From CAWFPR01 sp963817635 (GTDB lineage Bacteria > Acidobacteriota > Vicinamibacteria > Vicinamibacterales > 2-12-FULL-66-21), in contig CAWFPR010000010.1 of the NCBI GenBank assembly GCA_963817635.1, positions 16,993 through 80,992 on the forward strand: a DNA stretch of 64,000 nt, in the 5' to 3' direction. Positions 53,701-63,049 of the stretch are shown here, one piece after another. Position numbers and translations under genes: made by a program. Numbering within the stretch: the stretch's first letter is position 1; each line of letters begins with the position of its first letter. A model generated the notes under the pieces. The model saw only the letters and a program-made list of their open reading frames with translations, did no database searches and was not told where the DNA came from.

Positions 53701-55141
53701 ATGGGGTCGCGGGTCGCGGGTTGTCTTCTGGCTCTGATCGTGGCATCGGTCCCGGGGACCGCAGCCGCGCAGGCGGCCGGCTATCCGCGGGGCGTCCTGA
53801 TCGACCCGGTCGTTTCGCCTTCCGACCCCGCCCAGCGCTACGTCCTGTACGTCCCGACCCGCATCGACGCACGCGAACCGGCCCCGATCCTGTTCATCAT
53901 GGACTACCGCGGCCGCGGACGGCTGGCGGCCGGGCTCTTTCAACCTGCCGCCGAACGACTCGGCTGGATCATCGCCAGCTCGTACAACACGGCGAGCGAC
54001 ACCGTCGGTCAGCCCAACGTCGTCGCCGTGAAGACGATGTGGCGGGACATGCACGCCGCCTTTGCGATCGACGACGACCGGGTGTACCTGGCGGGGCTGT
54101 CCGGGACAGCGCGAATGGCCACGCTCATCGCCGAGCGCTCGGGTGTGAAATTCAGCGGCGTCATCGGAGCGGCGGCCGGGCTCCACCCCGACCTCCAGCC
54201 ATCGAAGACCACGCCGTTCCTGTATTTCGGCACGGCCGGAACCATCGACTACAACTACTGGGAGATGCGCGGGCTCGAGGGCCGGCTCACGCGGGCCGGC
54301 GTGCCCCATCGCATCGCCTTTTTCGAGGGGCCCCACGGGTGGATGCCTCCCGAGCTGGCTGGCGCGGCGCTCTACTGGATGGAACTGCATGCCGTGCAGG
54401 CGGGCACCTGCCGAATCGACAAGGCGCTCGTCGACGAACGCTGGGCTCGCGACATGGACAGGGCGCAGACCCTCGAAAGCGGCGGGCTGCCATGGGAAGC
54501 CTCCAGGCTGCTGGCCTCCATGGCGAACGACTACGCCGGCCTCCGGCCAGACGAGGACGTCGTGGAGATGAACCGGCGAAGCGCGGTGCTCGCGGCGACG
54601 CCCGTCGCCGTCGCGCAGGCGAAGAGGCAGGACCGCGCCGCTCGCGAGCACGATCGGCGCGTCAGGCGAGGCGCTCGATGTCATTGCCGGCGCGTTTCCG
54701 GCTGACGCGGATCAGCCCAGGGTCATGCCTGCGGCGGCGATCCTGAACCTCGACATCGCAATACTGCGCAAGGCCGCGGCACGCCGGGACACCGAGGCCG
54801 GCCTCGCGGCCGGGCGGGTGCTGGCGGAATTGAACGTGCAGACCGGTTTCTACCTGCCGTCCGAGGCCCTGCGGGCCGGAGACGACGAACGTGCCAGGTT
54901 CTACCTCGCCATTGCCGAGGCCATCGACCCGGACGACAGCTACGCCTGGTACCTGCGCAGCGCCGTGTCGGCCCGCATGGGCCAGCCCCAGGCCGCCATC
55001 AATGCGCTGACACGAGCCGTCGCGCTCGGCTTCCGAACGATCGATGCGATCGAACACGATCGCTCGTTCGACAGCATCAGGCGGCGAGCGGAGTTCGTGG
55101 CGCTTCTCGAGCGTGTGCGGGCCGCCGCCACCGACCAGTAG
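53701..55141 (+). CDS. Exported alpha/beta hydrolase with C-terminal TPR region (one-base frameshift)
   Basis: Reconstructed length about 479 residues. Signal peptide (LLALIVASVPGTAAAQA). Residues 40-230 form a PHB-depolymerase/peptidase-like alpha/beta hydrolase: RYVLYVPTRIDAREPAPILFIMDYRGRG (given in part), nucleophile candidate Ser in YLAGLSGTARMA and His in EGPHGWMPPEL. The serine motif is GLSGT instead of GxSxG. The C-terminal part (GFYLPSEALRAGDDERARFYLAIAEAI, given in part) is TPR-like with ALTRAVALGFRTID. Near 54664 (CGCGTCAGGCGAGG) one extra base breaks HDRRV from GEALDVIAGAFPADADQPRVM. The uncorrected reading would give two genes. Substrate unknown. Confidence 0.72.
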
Positions 55142-55167
55142 ACCATTCCCCTCCATCGTGACCGGAC

Positions 55168-57534
55168 TCACTGCGCGCGCAGTGCGAGCAGCGGGTCGAT
55201 GCGCGCGGCGCGGCGCGCCGGCAGATAGGCCGCGACGAGCGCCACGGCGAGGACGAGGGCCACGACGGCGCCGTACAGCGCCGGATCGGTCGGCGAAACC
55301 TGAAACAGCAGGTTGCGCAGAAAGCGCGACGCAAGAGCGGCGCCGACAGCGCCCAGGGCGCATCCGGCGATCACCGCCGCGAGCGTCCCGAGCACCACGT
55401 GCCGGACGACGTCGCCGGGTTTCGCGCCGAGAGCCATCCGGACGCCGATCTCCCTGGTCCTCTGTCCCACGGCCTGCGACAGCAGTCCAAAGACGCCCAC
55501 GGCGCACAGCGTCAGACCGGCCATGCCGTAGGTCAGGAGCAGCAGCATGTTGAACCGCCGTTCAGCCAGCATGTCGGCGCGCGCGGCCGCCATCGTGGCG
55601 ACCCGGTTCACCGGCAGGTTCGGGTCGATCTCGCGGATGGCCGCCCGGATGGGCTCGGTCAGCGGCGCCGGCGGGACCGACGTCCTCACGACAAGCTGCC
55701 GCGGCGGAAAGAGCGGCGACGAATCCGGCAGCCAGGCTTGCTGCGTGTAGGACGTTTCGAACGACGTTTTCCGGATGTCTCCGACGACACCGACGACGGT
55801 GAACAGGGGTCCGTCCGGCACGCCGAGGTGCACACGTCGGCCGACGGCATCGCCGGCGCCGAACAGGCGACGCGCCAGGCTCTGGCTGACGATCGTCACC
55901 GGGGCGGGTTCGTTGCGCGCGAAAGTCCGGCCACGGAGGAGCGGAATCCCGAGGACGGAAAAACAGTCCGGTGAAATCGCAATCGGTTCGGAGCCCACCA
56001 GCCGGGATTCCCCTTCCGGCACCCAGGTCATGCTGGTCCCTGGCACCAACGGGGCCGACGTCATCCCGCAGACACCTCGTACGCCGGAGATGCCGTTCAG
56101 TCGTTCGGCCGCACGCGCGAAGAATTCCGCGCGCGCGGCCGCATCGGCGTATGCGGTCTCCGGCAGATCGACGTTGATGATGAGCCCGCGATCGAACGTG
56201 AACCCTGGATCGACGCTCAGGACGCGCCACAGGCTCGACACGAGCAGCGCGGCGCCAACGAGCACGAGCACGGACAGGGCGACCTGCAGGGAGACCAGCG
56301 CGGTGCGCAACGGCGACGATGCGCGATCCGCGGTCGCGCCGCGCGTGCTCAGCCACGCCTCGCCGGACTCGCGCCAGCCCGAGGCCGACGCCGTCGCGCA
56401 CGCGAGGCCCGCCAGGATCGACAGGCCGGACGTGAACGCGATGACGACGGCGCCAGGCGACGTCCGCAGCCGCAGCCCGACGAGCGCGGGCGCGGCAGTG
56501 CCGACAACCGCGAGGAGCCACGCACCCAGCAGCAAGCCCAAGCCCCCAGCCGGGACGGAAAGGATGGCGGCCTCGGCGAGCTGCACGCGGATTTGCCGGC
56601 CTCGCGACGCGCCGAGCGCTGCCTGAATCGCGAAGTCGCGCCGCCGCGCCAGGCGCCGCGAGAGTTGAAGCCCGCTCACGTTGACGCAGGCAATCAGCAG
56701 GACCAGCCCGGCGCTGCCCAGCAGCACGAGCAGCGCGGGTCGCACCCCACCGGTCAGCTCGCCGCGGAAATCGGTGGCGCGCGCGCTTTCAGCCACGCCC
56801 GGCTGCGCGAAGCGGGCGAAGGCCGCTTCCGTGATGCGCCGGACGTCGTCGTCGGCCTGCGCGAGCGTCACACCCGGACGGAGCCGTGCCACGACGTTGA
56901 GGTAGTGGGCCTGGCGCATGCGCGCCTGTTCCCCGCGAAGCGGCATTCGCACCCAGGCGTCGGTCGGCGCGGACCCGAGGGCTGCGGCATCGGACATGAC
57001 GCCGATCACGTCGAACGGTTCGCCGTGGAGCCGGACGACGCGTCCGACGATGGCCGGGTCGCCGCCGAAGCGTTGTCGCCAGACGTGCTCCGAGAGGACG
57101 AGCAGCGAGGTGTCGGTGGCCGCGTCGCCGGGCAGGATTGGGCGTCCGTCCACGGCCGGGATCCCGAGCACCGAGAAGAAGCTCTCGGTGACGTAGGTGA
57201 TGTCGAGCTCGGCCGGCTCTCCGGCGCCCGTCAGGTTGAGCGCGGACCGATGGCGGTTGTAGGCGGCCACCGCCTCGAAGCTCCGCCCATCGCGCTGCCA
57301 GTCGAGGAACGTCGCGGGCGCGACGGGGTTCTTCTGGCGGGCCGGCCCGAAGCCCTCCCACAACCTGACCAGGCGGTGCTGGTCCGGAAACGGCAGCGGC
57401 TCGAGCAGGACCTGCCACGCCACGTTGAAGATCGCGGAATTGACGCCGACCCCGAGCGCGAGTGTGGCGACGAGCACCAGGCCGTACCCGTGCGCGCGAC
57501 GCAGCCCGCGAAACGCGAATCGCAGTTCGTTCAC
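55168..57534 (-). CDS. ADOP-type ABC transporter permease (MacB-like, duplicated)
   Basis: 788 residues, an Acidobacterial duplicated orphan permease. N-terminal RNELRFAFRGLR-like start, first helix LVLVATLALGVGVNSAIFNV, a MacB periplasmic core (LVRLWEGFGPARQKN, VTYVTESFFSVLGIPAVDGRP), an FtsX domain (ASRGRQIRVQLAEAAILSVP), then a second full copy of core and FtsX domain (GGLDRG-type core ending with RQLVVRTSVPPAPLTEPIRAA and the last helices LLLLTYGMAGLTLCAVGVFGLLSQ and ALVLAVALVAAYLPARRAARIDPLLALRAQ, given in part). No ATPase gene is adjacent, typical of the orphan family. Role probably mechanotransmission or efflux. It is separated from the phosphatase gene by a palindromic repeat. Confidence 0.9.
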   Translation of the reverse strand: MNELRFAFRGLRRAHGYGLVLVATLALGVGVNSAIFNVAWQVLLEPLPFPDQHRLVRLWEGFGPARQKNPVAPATFLDWQRDGRSFEAVAAYNRHRSALNLTGAGEPAELDITYVTESFFSVLGIPAVDGRPILPGDAATDTSLLVLSEHVWRQRFGGDPAIVGRVVRLHGEPFDVIGVMSDAAALGSAPTDAWVRMPLRGEQARMRQAHYLNVVARLRPGVTLAQADDDVRRITEAAFARFAQPGVAESARATDFRGELTGGVRPALLVLLGSAGLVLLIACVNVSGLQLSRRLARRRDFAIQAALGASRGRQIRVQLAEAAILSVPAGGLGLLLGAWLLAVVGTAAPALVGLRLRTSPGAVVIAFTSGLSILAGLACATASASGWRESGEAWLSTRGATADRASSPLRTALVSLQVALSVLVLVGAALLVSSLWRVLSVDPGFTFDRGLIINVDLPETAYADAAARAEFFARAAERLNGISGVRGVCGMTSAPLVPGTSMTWVPEGESRLVGSEPIAISPDCFSVLGIPLLRGRTFARNEPAPVTIVSQSLARRLFGAGDAVGRRVHLGVPDGPLFTVVGVVGDIRKTSFETSYTQQAWLPDSSPLFPPRQLVVRTSVPPAPLTEPIRAAIREIDPNLPVNRVATMAAARADMLAERRFNMLLLLTYGMAGLTLCAVGVFGLLSQAVGQRTREIGVRMALGAKPGDVVRHVVLGTLAAVIAGCALGAVGAALASRFLRNLLFQVSPTDPALYGAVVALVLAVALVAAYLPARRAARIDPLLALRAQ

Positions 57535-57553
57535 CGTCGCCCCTCCCGTGTTG

Positions 57554-57573
57554 GGGCGGTTCGCGAACCGCCC
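57554..57573. repeat. GGGCGGTTCGCGAACCGCCC palindrome
   Basis: A perfect 20-base inverted repeat in the short gap between the ADOP permease start and the phosphatase stop. It shares its sequence with the copies near hemL at 61637-61727 and 63049-63104. Confidence 0.85.
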
Positions 57574-57600
57574 TGACGCGTGCCCCTCCGGACGGCCGGG

Positions 57601-58744
57601 CTACGGCACTCCGACCACGATCAGCGTCGCGTCGTCTTCGAATTGGCCGTTGCAGAAGCGCGGTGACGTCGGCGAGCACCGCGTCCTTGATCGCCTCGAC
57701 GCCCTGCGCGCGCACGCCGGCAGCAAACGTCCCGATCCGCTCCTCGCCGTACTCGTCCCCGGCCGGGTTGCGCGCCTCGCTGATGCCGTCGGTGAAGAAG
57801 AGCAGCCGGTCGCCGGCGCCGAGCGGGAGTTCGGCCTGCTCGTAGGCGTTGTCGGGAAAGATGCCGAGGACCATCCCGCCTTCGGTCAGCCGTTCGACGC
57901 GACCCGACGCGCGAACGAGAATCGGGGGGTTGTGTCCGGCGTTCGAGTAGACGATGCGATGCGCGGCGGCGTCGATGCGGGCGTAGAAGAACGTGGCGAA
58001 GCGGCCGCTCGCCATGTTGCGGCACAGCAGGCGGTTCACGCTGCCACAGACGGCCGACGGGGCCGCCGTTTCCTGCGCGAAGGCGCGAACGGCCGCCTGC
58101 AGGTTGGACATCAGCAACGCCGCCGGCAGCCCCTTGCCGGCGATGTCGGCAATCGACACGCCGAGGCCGGACGCGAACGCCAGCGTGTCGAAACAATCGC
58201 CGCCGACGCCGTTGGCCGGCTGCCAGGCGACGGCCAGATCGATCCCGGCAATCCGCGGCACGCTCGTAGGGAGCAGTCCTCGCTGGATCATGCGCGCGTC
58301 CTCGAACTCGCGCTGCTGCTTGTGGTCGCGGCGCTGGGCCGCCCGCGCTTCGGACACCTCGCGCTCGAGAATTTCGAGCAGCGTGACGTCCTCCCACGGC
58401 TTCTGGACGAAGCTCTTCGCCCCCCGCCGCATCGCCTCGACCGCGGTGTCGATGCTGCCCCACCCGGTCATCACGACGATCGGCATGGCCGGAACGTGCG
58501 CCCGGACGCGCGGGATGAGTTCCAGCCCCTCTCGCCCTGACGTCGTGTCGCGGGTATAGTTCAGATCCATCAGGAGCAGATCGAACGTTTCGGCCTTCAG
58601 GCGCTCCATGACGGCATCGGTGGAGCCGACGAACTGCGGCTCGTAGCCTTCGCCGGTCAGGAGCCAGCGAAGGGCTTCGAGCACATCGGGCTGATCGTCG
58701 GCCACGAGCACGCGGGCGGGTGTCGTATCGGTCTGCGATGACAT
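57601..58744 (-). CDS. Receiver-PP2C (SpoIIE-type) serine phosphatase response regulator (one-base frameshift)
   Basis: About 380 residues. Receiver domain 1-125: VLVADDQPDVLEALRWLL, phospho-Asp in LLLMDLNYTRDTTSGREG, VVMTGW, VQKPWED. A short coiled coil (RAAQRRDHKQQREFEDARMIQRGLLP) leads to a PP2C/SpoIIE phosphatase domain: GGDCFDTLAF (metal Asp), ADIAGKGLPAALLM, NAGHNPPILV, FFTDGISEARN, and the C-terminal DDATLIVVGVP. Near 57658 one extra base shifts VLADVTA away from FCNGQFEDDATL. Start ATG 58744 (MSSQTDTTPARV). Phosphorylation would switch the phosphatase, probably acting on an anti-anti-sigma partner. The receiver is a close relative of the one in the divergent NtrC-type gene. Confidence 0.87.
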
Positions 58745-58782
58745 ACGAGGGTCCGTGAACATCTGAATCATGCGCGGGGGCG

Positions 58783-58797
58783 TGGAACCCAAGTTGC
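58783..58797 (+). promoter_or_regulatory. Candidate sigma54 (-24/-12) promoter of the NtrC-type gene
   Basis: TGGAAC-N5-TTGC differs from the consensus TGGCAC-N5-TTGC at one position, and keeps GG at -24 and GC at -12 with correct spacing. It would give a leader of about 110 bases to the regulator at 58919, implying autoregulation. Confidence 0.45.
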
Positions 58798-58857
58798 GTA
58801 CCACTGGCCGTCCCGCGCAAACCGTCGGTTTACGCGAATTCTGACCCGGAAAGCGTC

Positions 58858-58888
58858 GCGCGGGTGGGACTCGGAGTCGCGCCCGCGC
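58858..58888. promoter_or_regulatory. 31-bp imperfect palindrome upstream of the NtrC-type gene
   Basis: Arms of 15 bases around a central G match at 13 positions, with a perfect core GACTC-G-GAGTC. It lies 30 bases before the regulator ATG. Possible operator or enhancer-binding site, or an mRNA hairpin. Confidence 0.4.
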
Positions 58889-58918
58889 GAACCCATATCT
58901 TACTTGCGCCACTCGACG

Positions 58919-60295
58919 ATGCCAGACACCACGCCGATCCGCATTCTCGCCGCCGACGACCAGGTCGCCATCCTGGACGCGCTGAAGCTGCTGCTGTCAG
59001 AGGAGGGGTACGACGTCACCGCCGCGCGATCGCCGGGCGAGGCCCTCGAACGCCTCGAGGCGGCGGACTACGATCTGGCGATCCTGGATCTGAACTACAC
59101 CCGCGACACAACCTCGGGACAGGAGGGCTTCGACCTGATGGAGCGGATTCGCTCCATCGATCCGACCCTGCCGGTGCTCGTCGTGACGGCCTGGAGCAGC
59201 GTGGCCGGCGCGGTCGAGGCCATGCGGCGCGGGGCCCGCGACTACATCGAGAAGCCCTGGGACGACGAGCGGCTGCTGGTGACGGTCCGCACGCAGATCG
59301 ACCTCCGGCGGGCGCTCAGGAAGAGCCAGCGGCTGCAGGAGGCGAACGCTCGGCTGCAGCGCGGCGCCACGCCGGTCTTCATCGGCGAATCCCCGGCCAT
59401 CCGCGAGGTGCGGCAAACCATCGAGCGCGTGGCGCCGTCTGATGCCGCAGTGCTCATCACCGGCGAGCATGGGACCGGGAAGGAGGTCGTCGCCACCTGG
59501 CTGCACGCTTTGTCGGAACGCAAGAGCAAGGCGCTCGTAACTATGAACGCGGGCGGCCTCGCCGAAGGGATCGCCGAAAGCGAGCTCTTCGGCCACGTCA
59601 AGGGCGCGTTCACCGACGCCCGGTTCGATCGCATCGGCTGTTTCGAACTGGCGGACGAAGGGACGCTGTTCCTGGATGAGATCGCCAACATGCCGGTGCG
59701 GCTCCAGGTAAAGCTGCTTCGAGTGCTCCAGACCGGCGAAGTGCAGCGCGTGGGATCGTCGCGCCTGCGCTACGTGAACGTGCGCGTGCTGTCGGCGACG
59801 AACGCGGACCTGCCGGCGGAGATTGCGGGCGGGCAGTTCCGCGAGGACCTGCTCTACCGTCTGAATACCGTGGTGGTTCACCTGCCGCCGCTGCGTGACC
59901 GCCGCGAGGACATCGAGCCGCTCGCCCTGCACTTCCTCGCGCACTATGCGGGGCGCTACCGCAAGCCGCTGGGCGGGTTCGACGACCAGGCGCGGCAGAC
60001 GCTGCTGTCGCACCGGTGGCCCGGCAACGTGCGCGAACTGGCGCACAGCATCGAACGCGCGGTGTTGATGGCGGATGGATCCGCCACCGCGATCACCGCA
60101 CGCCATCTCGGACTGCAAGGCCCGCGCGCGGCCGAACCGCCCGGGGAAGCGCTCTCGCTCGAGGAGGCCGAACGCGTGTTCATCGAGAAGGTCCTCGCCC
60201 GCCACGGGGGCGACGTCAGGCTTGCGGCCGGGCAGCTCGGCATGAGCCGCAGCGCGCTCTACAGGCGACTCCAGCAGTATGGCGTCCGCGAGTAG
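58919..60295 (+). CDS. NtrC-family sigma54-dependent response regulator
   Basis: 458 residues. Receiver (IRILAADDQVAILDAL, phospho-Asp in LAILDLNYTRDTTSGQEG, YIEKPWDD), AAA+ sigma54-interaction domain from about 140 (Walker A GEHGTGKEVVA; sigma54 loop GAFTDA, a variant of GAFTGA; Walker B GTLFLDEIANM; arginine finger HRWPGNVRELAHSIERAV) and a C-terminal Fis-type HTH (GGDVRLAAGQLGMSRSALYRRLQQ). Activates sigma54 RNA polymerase when phosphorylated. The ATG at 58919 is used; a TTG upstream is less likely. The histidine kinase gene begins inside its 3' end. A possible -24/-12 promoter lies upstream. Confidence 0.93.
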   Translation: MPDTTPIRILAADDQVAILDALKLLLSEEGYDVTAARSPGEALERLEAADYDLAILDLNYTRDTTSGQEGFDLMERIRSIDPTLPVLVVTAWSSVAGAVEAMRRGARDYIEKPWDDERLLVTVRTQIDLRRALRKSQRLQEANARLQRGATPVFIGESPAIREVRQTIERVAPSDAAVLITGEHGTGKEVVATWLHALSERKSKALVTMNAGGLAEGIAESELFGHVKGAFTDARFDRIGCFELADEGTLFLDEIANMPVRLQVKLLRVLQTGEVQRVGSSRLRYVNVRVLSATNADLPAEIAGGQFREDLLYRLNTVVVHLPPLRDRREDIEPLALHFLAHYAGRYRKPLGGFDDQARQTLLSHRWPGNVRELAHSIERAVLMADGSATAITARHLGLQGPRAAEPPGEALSLEEAERVFIEKVLARHGGDVRLAAGQLGMSRSALYRRLQQYGVRE

Positions 60296-61637
60296 CCCGG
60301 CGGCTGCCTCCGCGGCGTCGCACCGATCCGTCCACCGCAGCCTCGAGCAGTCGGTGCTGCTGCTCGGGATTGTCGCGGGCCTGCCGGCAGGTCTGGCGGT
60401 GCTCTACCTCACGTGGAACCAGCCTTACACCTTCGAGGTCCGCTGGACCCTGACGACTATCGTGCTGGTCGTGTGGTTCGGCGCGGCCGCCGTCGCCTAC
60501 CAGATGGTGCAGCGCATGCTGTTCCTGCAGGCGAACCTGCTCGGGGCCCTGCGCGAAGGAGACTATTCGATTCGGGGCTCGGGCGCCGCGGCCGGCAGCG
60601 GCGTGGATCTCGTGATGACCGAGATCAACGCGCTCGGCGACACGCTGCAGCGGCAGCGGACCGAAGCGGTCGAATCGACGGCGCTGCTGACGAGCGTGAT
60701 GGGCGCGATCGACGTCGCCGTCTTCGCATTCGACATGGACGCGCGTCTCGTCCTGGTGAACCCGGCAGCCGAACGGCTCCTGGGGCAGCCCGCCGCGCGC
60801 CTGCTCGGCCGTGAAGCGGCCAGCCTCCGGCTGCACGACTGTCTCCAGGGAGACACACCGCGGCTCCTCGATCGTCCGTTCGGACCGGAGAGCGGCCGGC
60901 TCGAACTGCGCCGCTCCACCTTCCGCCGGGACGGCAAGCCGCACCAGTTGCTCGTGTTCGCCGACCTCAGCCGGGCGCTGCGGGAAGAAGAGCAGCAGGC
61001 CTGGCAGCGGATCGTCCGCGTGCTGTCGCACGAAATCAACAATTCGCTGACGCCGATCAAGTCCATCGCCCACAGCATCAAGCGGATGATCTCGCGCGTG
61101 CCCGACATCCCGCGCGCGGCGGAGATCCAGGACGGCCTGAACCTGATCGAGACCCGGTCGGGGGCGCTCGGCCGCTTCCTGCGCGCCTATGCGCAGCTTG
61201 CGCGGCTCCCGAAGCCGCAGGCGAAGACGATTCAGGTGATGCCGATCGCGCACCGCATCGCCGAACTCGAGAACCGCCTGCCCGTATCCGTCAGGGCGAC
61301 CGGCGACGTGGAGATCACGGCGGATCCCGATCAGCTCGAGCAGTTGCTCATCAACCTCGTCCGCAACGCCGTGGACGCCACGCTCGAGACGAGCGGCAAC
61401 GTGTGGATCGACTGGAAGCCGGTGGAGGGCTCGCTCCAGATCACCGTGGAAGACGAGGGCCCGGGTCTCCCCGACACGTCGAACCTGTTCGTGCCGTTCT
61501 TCACGACCAAGCCGACAGGGTCCGGCATCGGCCTGGCGCTCTCGCGCCAGATCGCCGAGGCGCACGGCGGCTCGCTCGCGCTCGAGAATCGCACCGAGTC
61601 GCGGGGGTGTCGAGCGGTGCTCCGGCTGCCGCTGTAG
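60279..61637 (+). CDS. NtrY-like membrane sensor histidine kinase
   Basis: 452 residues. Two N-terminal membrane segments (SVLLLGIVAGLPAGLAVLYL and TTIVLVVWFGAAAVAYQMV), then a HAMP-like linker, a PAS domain (VMGAIDVAVFAFDMDARLVLVN), the phospho-acceptor His in RVLSHEINNSLTPIKSIAH, the N box LLINLVRNAVDAT and G boxes VEDEGPGLPD and TGSGIGLALSRQIAEAHGG. It overlaps the regulator gene by 17 bases, so it is the cognate kinase. The adjacent receiver-phosphatase has a nearly identical receiver, so the kinase may serve both. Signal unknown. Confidence 0.93.
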   Translation: MASASSPAAASAASHRSVHRSLEQSVLLLGIVAGLPAGLAVLYLTWNQPYTFEVRWTLTTIVLVVWFGAAAVAYQMVQRMLFLQANLLGALREGDYSIRGSGAAAGSGVDLVMTEINALGDTLQRQRTEAVESTALLTSVMGAIDVAVFAFDMDARLVLVNPAAERLLGQPAARLLGREAASLRLHDCLQGDTPRLLDRPFGPESGRLELRRSTFRRDGKPHQLLVFADLSRALREEEQQAWQRIVRVLSHEINNSLTPIKSIAHSIKRMISRVPDIPRAAEIQDGLNLIETRSGALGRFLRAYAQLARLPKPQAKTIQVMPIAHRIAELENRLPVSVRATGDVEITADPDQLEQLLINLVRNAVDATLETSGNVWIDWKPVEGSLQITVEDEGPGLPDTSNLFVPFFTTKPTGSGIGLALSRQIAEAHGGSLALENRTESRGCRAVLRLPL

Positions 61638-61727
61638 GGGCGGCTCGCGAGCCGCCCCTGCGACGGTGTCAAGGGCGGTTCTCGAACCGCGCGACGACGG
61701 GTGTCAAGGGCGGTTCTCGAACCGCCC
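61637..61727. repeat. Cluster of GGGCGGTTCTCGAACCGCCC-type palindromes
   Basis: One perfect 22-base palindrome at 61637-61658 (GGCTCGCGAGCC core) directly after the kinase stop, then two direct repeats of GTGTCAAGGGCGGTTCTCGA units at 61667-61690 and 61702-61727. Same family as at 57554 and 63049. It ends close to the hemL -10 box. Confidence 0.8.
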
Positions 61728-61737
61728 CTACACGGGA

Positions 61738-61749
61738 TACACTCTCGGG
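61738..61749 (+). promoter_or_regulatory. Putative -10 box giving a leaderless hemL mRNA
   Basis: TACACT (61738-61743) ends six bases before the hemL ATG, the same spacing as at typA. No -35 box is evident and the upstream DNA is a repeat, so support is moderate. Confidence 0.4.
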
Positions 61750-63049
61750 ATGCTTCGCAGAACACGATCCCGCACGCCCAAATCGGACAAGCTCTTCGCC
61801 GCCGCCTCGCGCATCCTGCCCGGCGGCGTCGACAGCCCCGTGCGCGCGTTCAAGTCCGTCGGCGCGACGCCGCTCTTCATCGTCCGGGGGCGTGGCGCCC
61901 GGATCGAGGACGCCGACGGCCACAAGTACATCGACTACGTGATGTCATGGGGGCCGCTCATCCACGGCCACGCGCCAAAGGGACTCCTGAAAGCGCTCGC
62001 GGCCGCCGCCGCGCGCGGCACGAGTTTCGGCGCGCCGACCGAGCTCGAGACGCGGCTGGCGCAGCGCGTCGCGATGCTCATGCCCTCGATTGAGCGCGTC
62101 CGCTTCGTGAGTTCCGGCACGGAGGCGGCCATGAGCGCCGCGCGCGTGGCGCGCGCAGCCACGAAGCGCGACAAGATCCTGAAGTTCGAAGGCTGCTATC
62201 ACGGGCACGCTGACGCGTTCCTCGTGAAGGCAGGCTCGGGCGCGATGACGCTTGGCGTCCCGACGAGCCCCGGCGTGGCGGCCGCGGCCGCGGGCGACAC
62301 GCTGGTCGCCCGCTACAACGACGTCGAGTCGGTCGATCGCGTGCTCCAGGCCAACCAGGGACAGGTCGCCGCGATCTTTGTCGAGCCGATCGCCGGCAAC
62401 ATGGGGCTCGTGCCGCCGCGAGACGGATTCCTTCAGAGGGCTGCGCGAGCTGTGCGATCGCGACGGCGTGTTGCTGGTGTTCGATGAGGTGATCTCGGGC
62501 TTCCGAGCCGCGACCGGAGGGGCGCAGCAGATCTTCGGGATCCGGCCGGATCTCACCTGCCTGGGCAAGATTATCGGCGGCGGGCTTCCGGTGGGTGCCT
62601 ACGGCGGCCGCGCCGACATCATGGAGCTGGTGGCCCCGGCCGGACCGGTCTACCAGGCGGGCACGCTGTCGGGGAATCCGCTGGCGATGACGGCGGGCCT
62701 GTGGTGGCTCGAGAACCTGTCGCCGCGCCTCTACAAGCACCTGGCAAAGCTCGGCGCCCAGCTCGCCGCCGGCCTCGCCGACGCCGCGCGCGACGCGGGC
62801 GTCGCGTTGCAGGTCAACGCGTTTGGATCGCTCGTGACGCCGTTCTTCACCGACCGCCCGGTTCGCGACTACGAATCGGCCGTCAGCGCCGACACCACCG
62901 CCTACGGGGCATTTTTCCGCGGCATGCTTGCGCAGGGCGTCTACCCGCCGCCCTCACAGTTCGAAGCGTGGTTCCTGTCGGGAGCCCACACGGCGCGCGA
63001 CGTCACCCGGACCGTCGCCGCCGCGCGGAAGGTGATGAAACACATGTAG
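61750..63049 (+). CDS. hemL: Glutamate-1-semialdehyde 2,1-aminomutase (one-base frameshift)
   Basis: PLP enzyme that converts glutamate-1-semialdehyde to 5-aminolevulinate, the second step of the C5 route. Reconstructed 432 residues. Motifs: ILPGGVDSPVRAFK, YIDYVMSWGPLIHGHAP, VSSGTEAAMSAARVARA, FEGCYHGHADAFLVKAGSG, VFDEVISGFR and the PLP Lys in GKIIGGGLPVGAYGG. Near 62438 (CTTCAGAGGGCTG) one extra base separates PRDGFLQ from LRELCDRDGVLLVFDEV. The span is 3n+1. The gene is essential for haem synthesis, so a sequencing error is favoured. Flanked on both sides by palindromic repeats. Confidence 0.93.

Noticed and set aside
53661..54746. Separate gene in the third frame over the hydrolase
   Set aside because: The frame 53701 reading has a signal peptide and hydrolase motifs; the alternative is Arg-rich shadow.
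56789..58912. A 707-residue phosphatase fusion running into the ADOP permease region
   Set aside because: The tail after VLADVTA is out of frame; the true C-terminus DDATLIVVGVP ends at 57601 after correcting one base.
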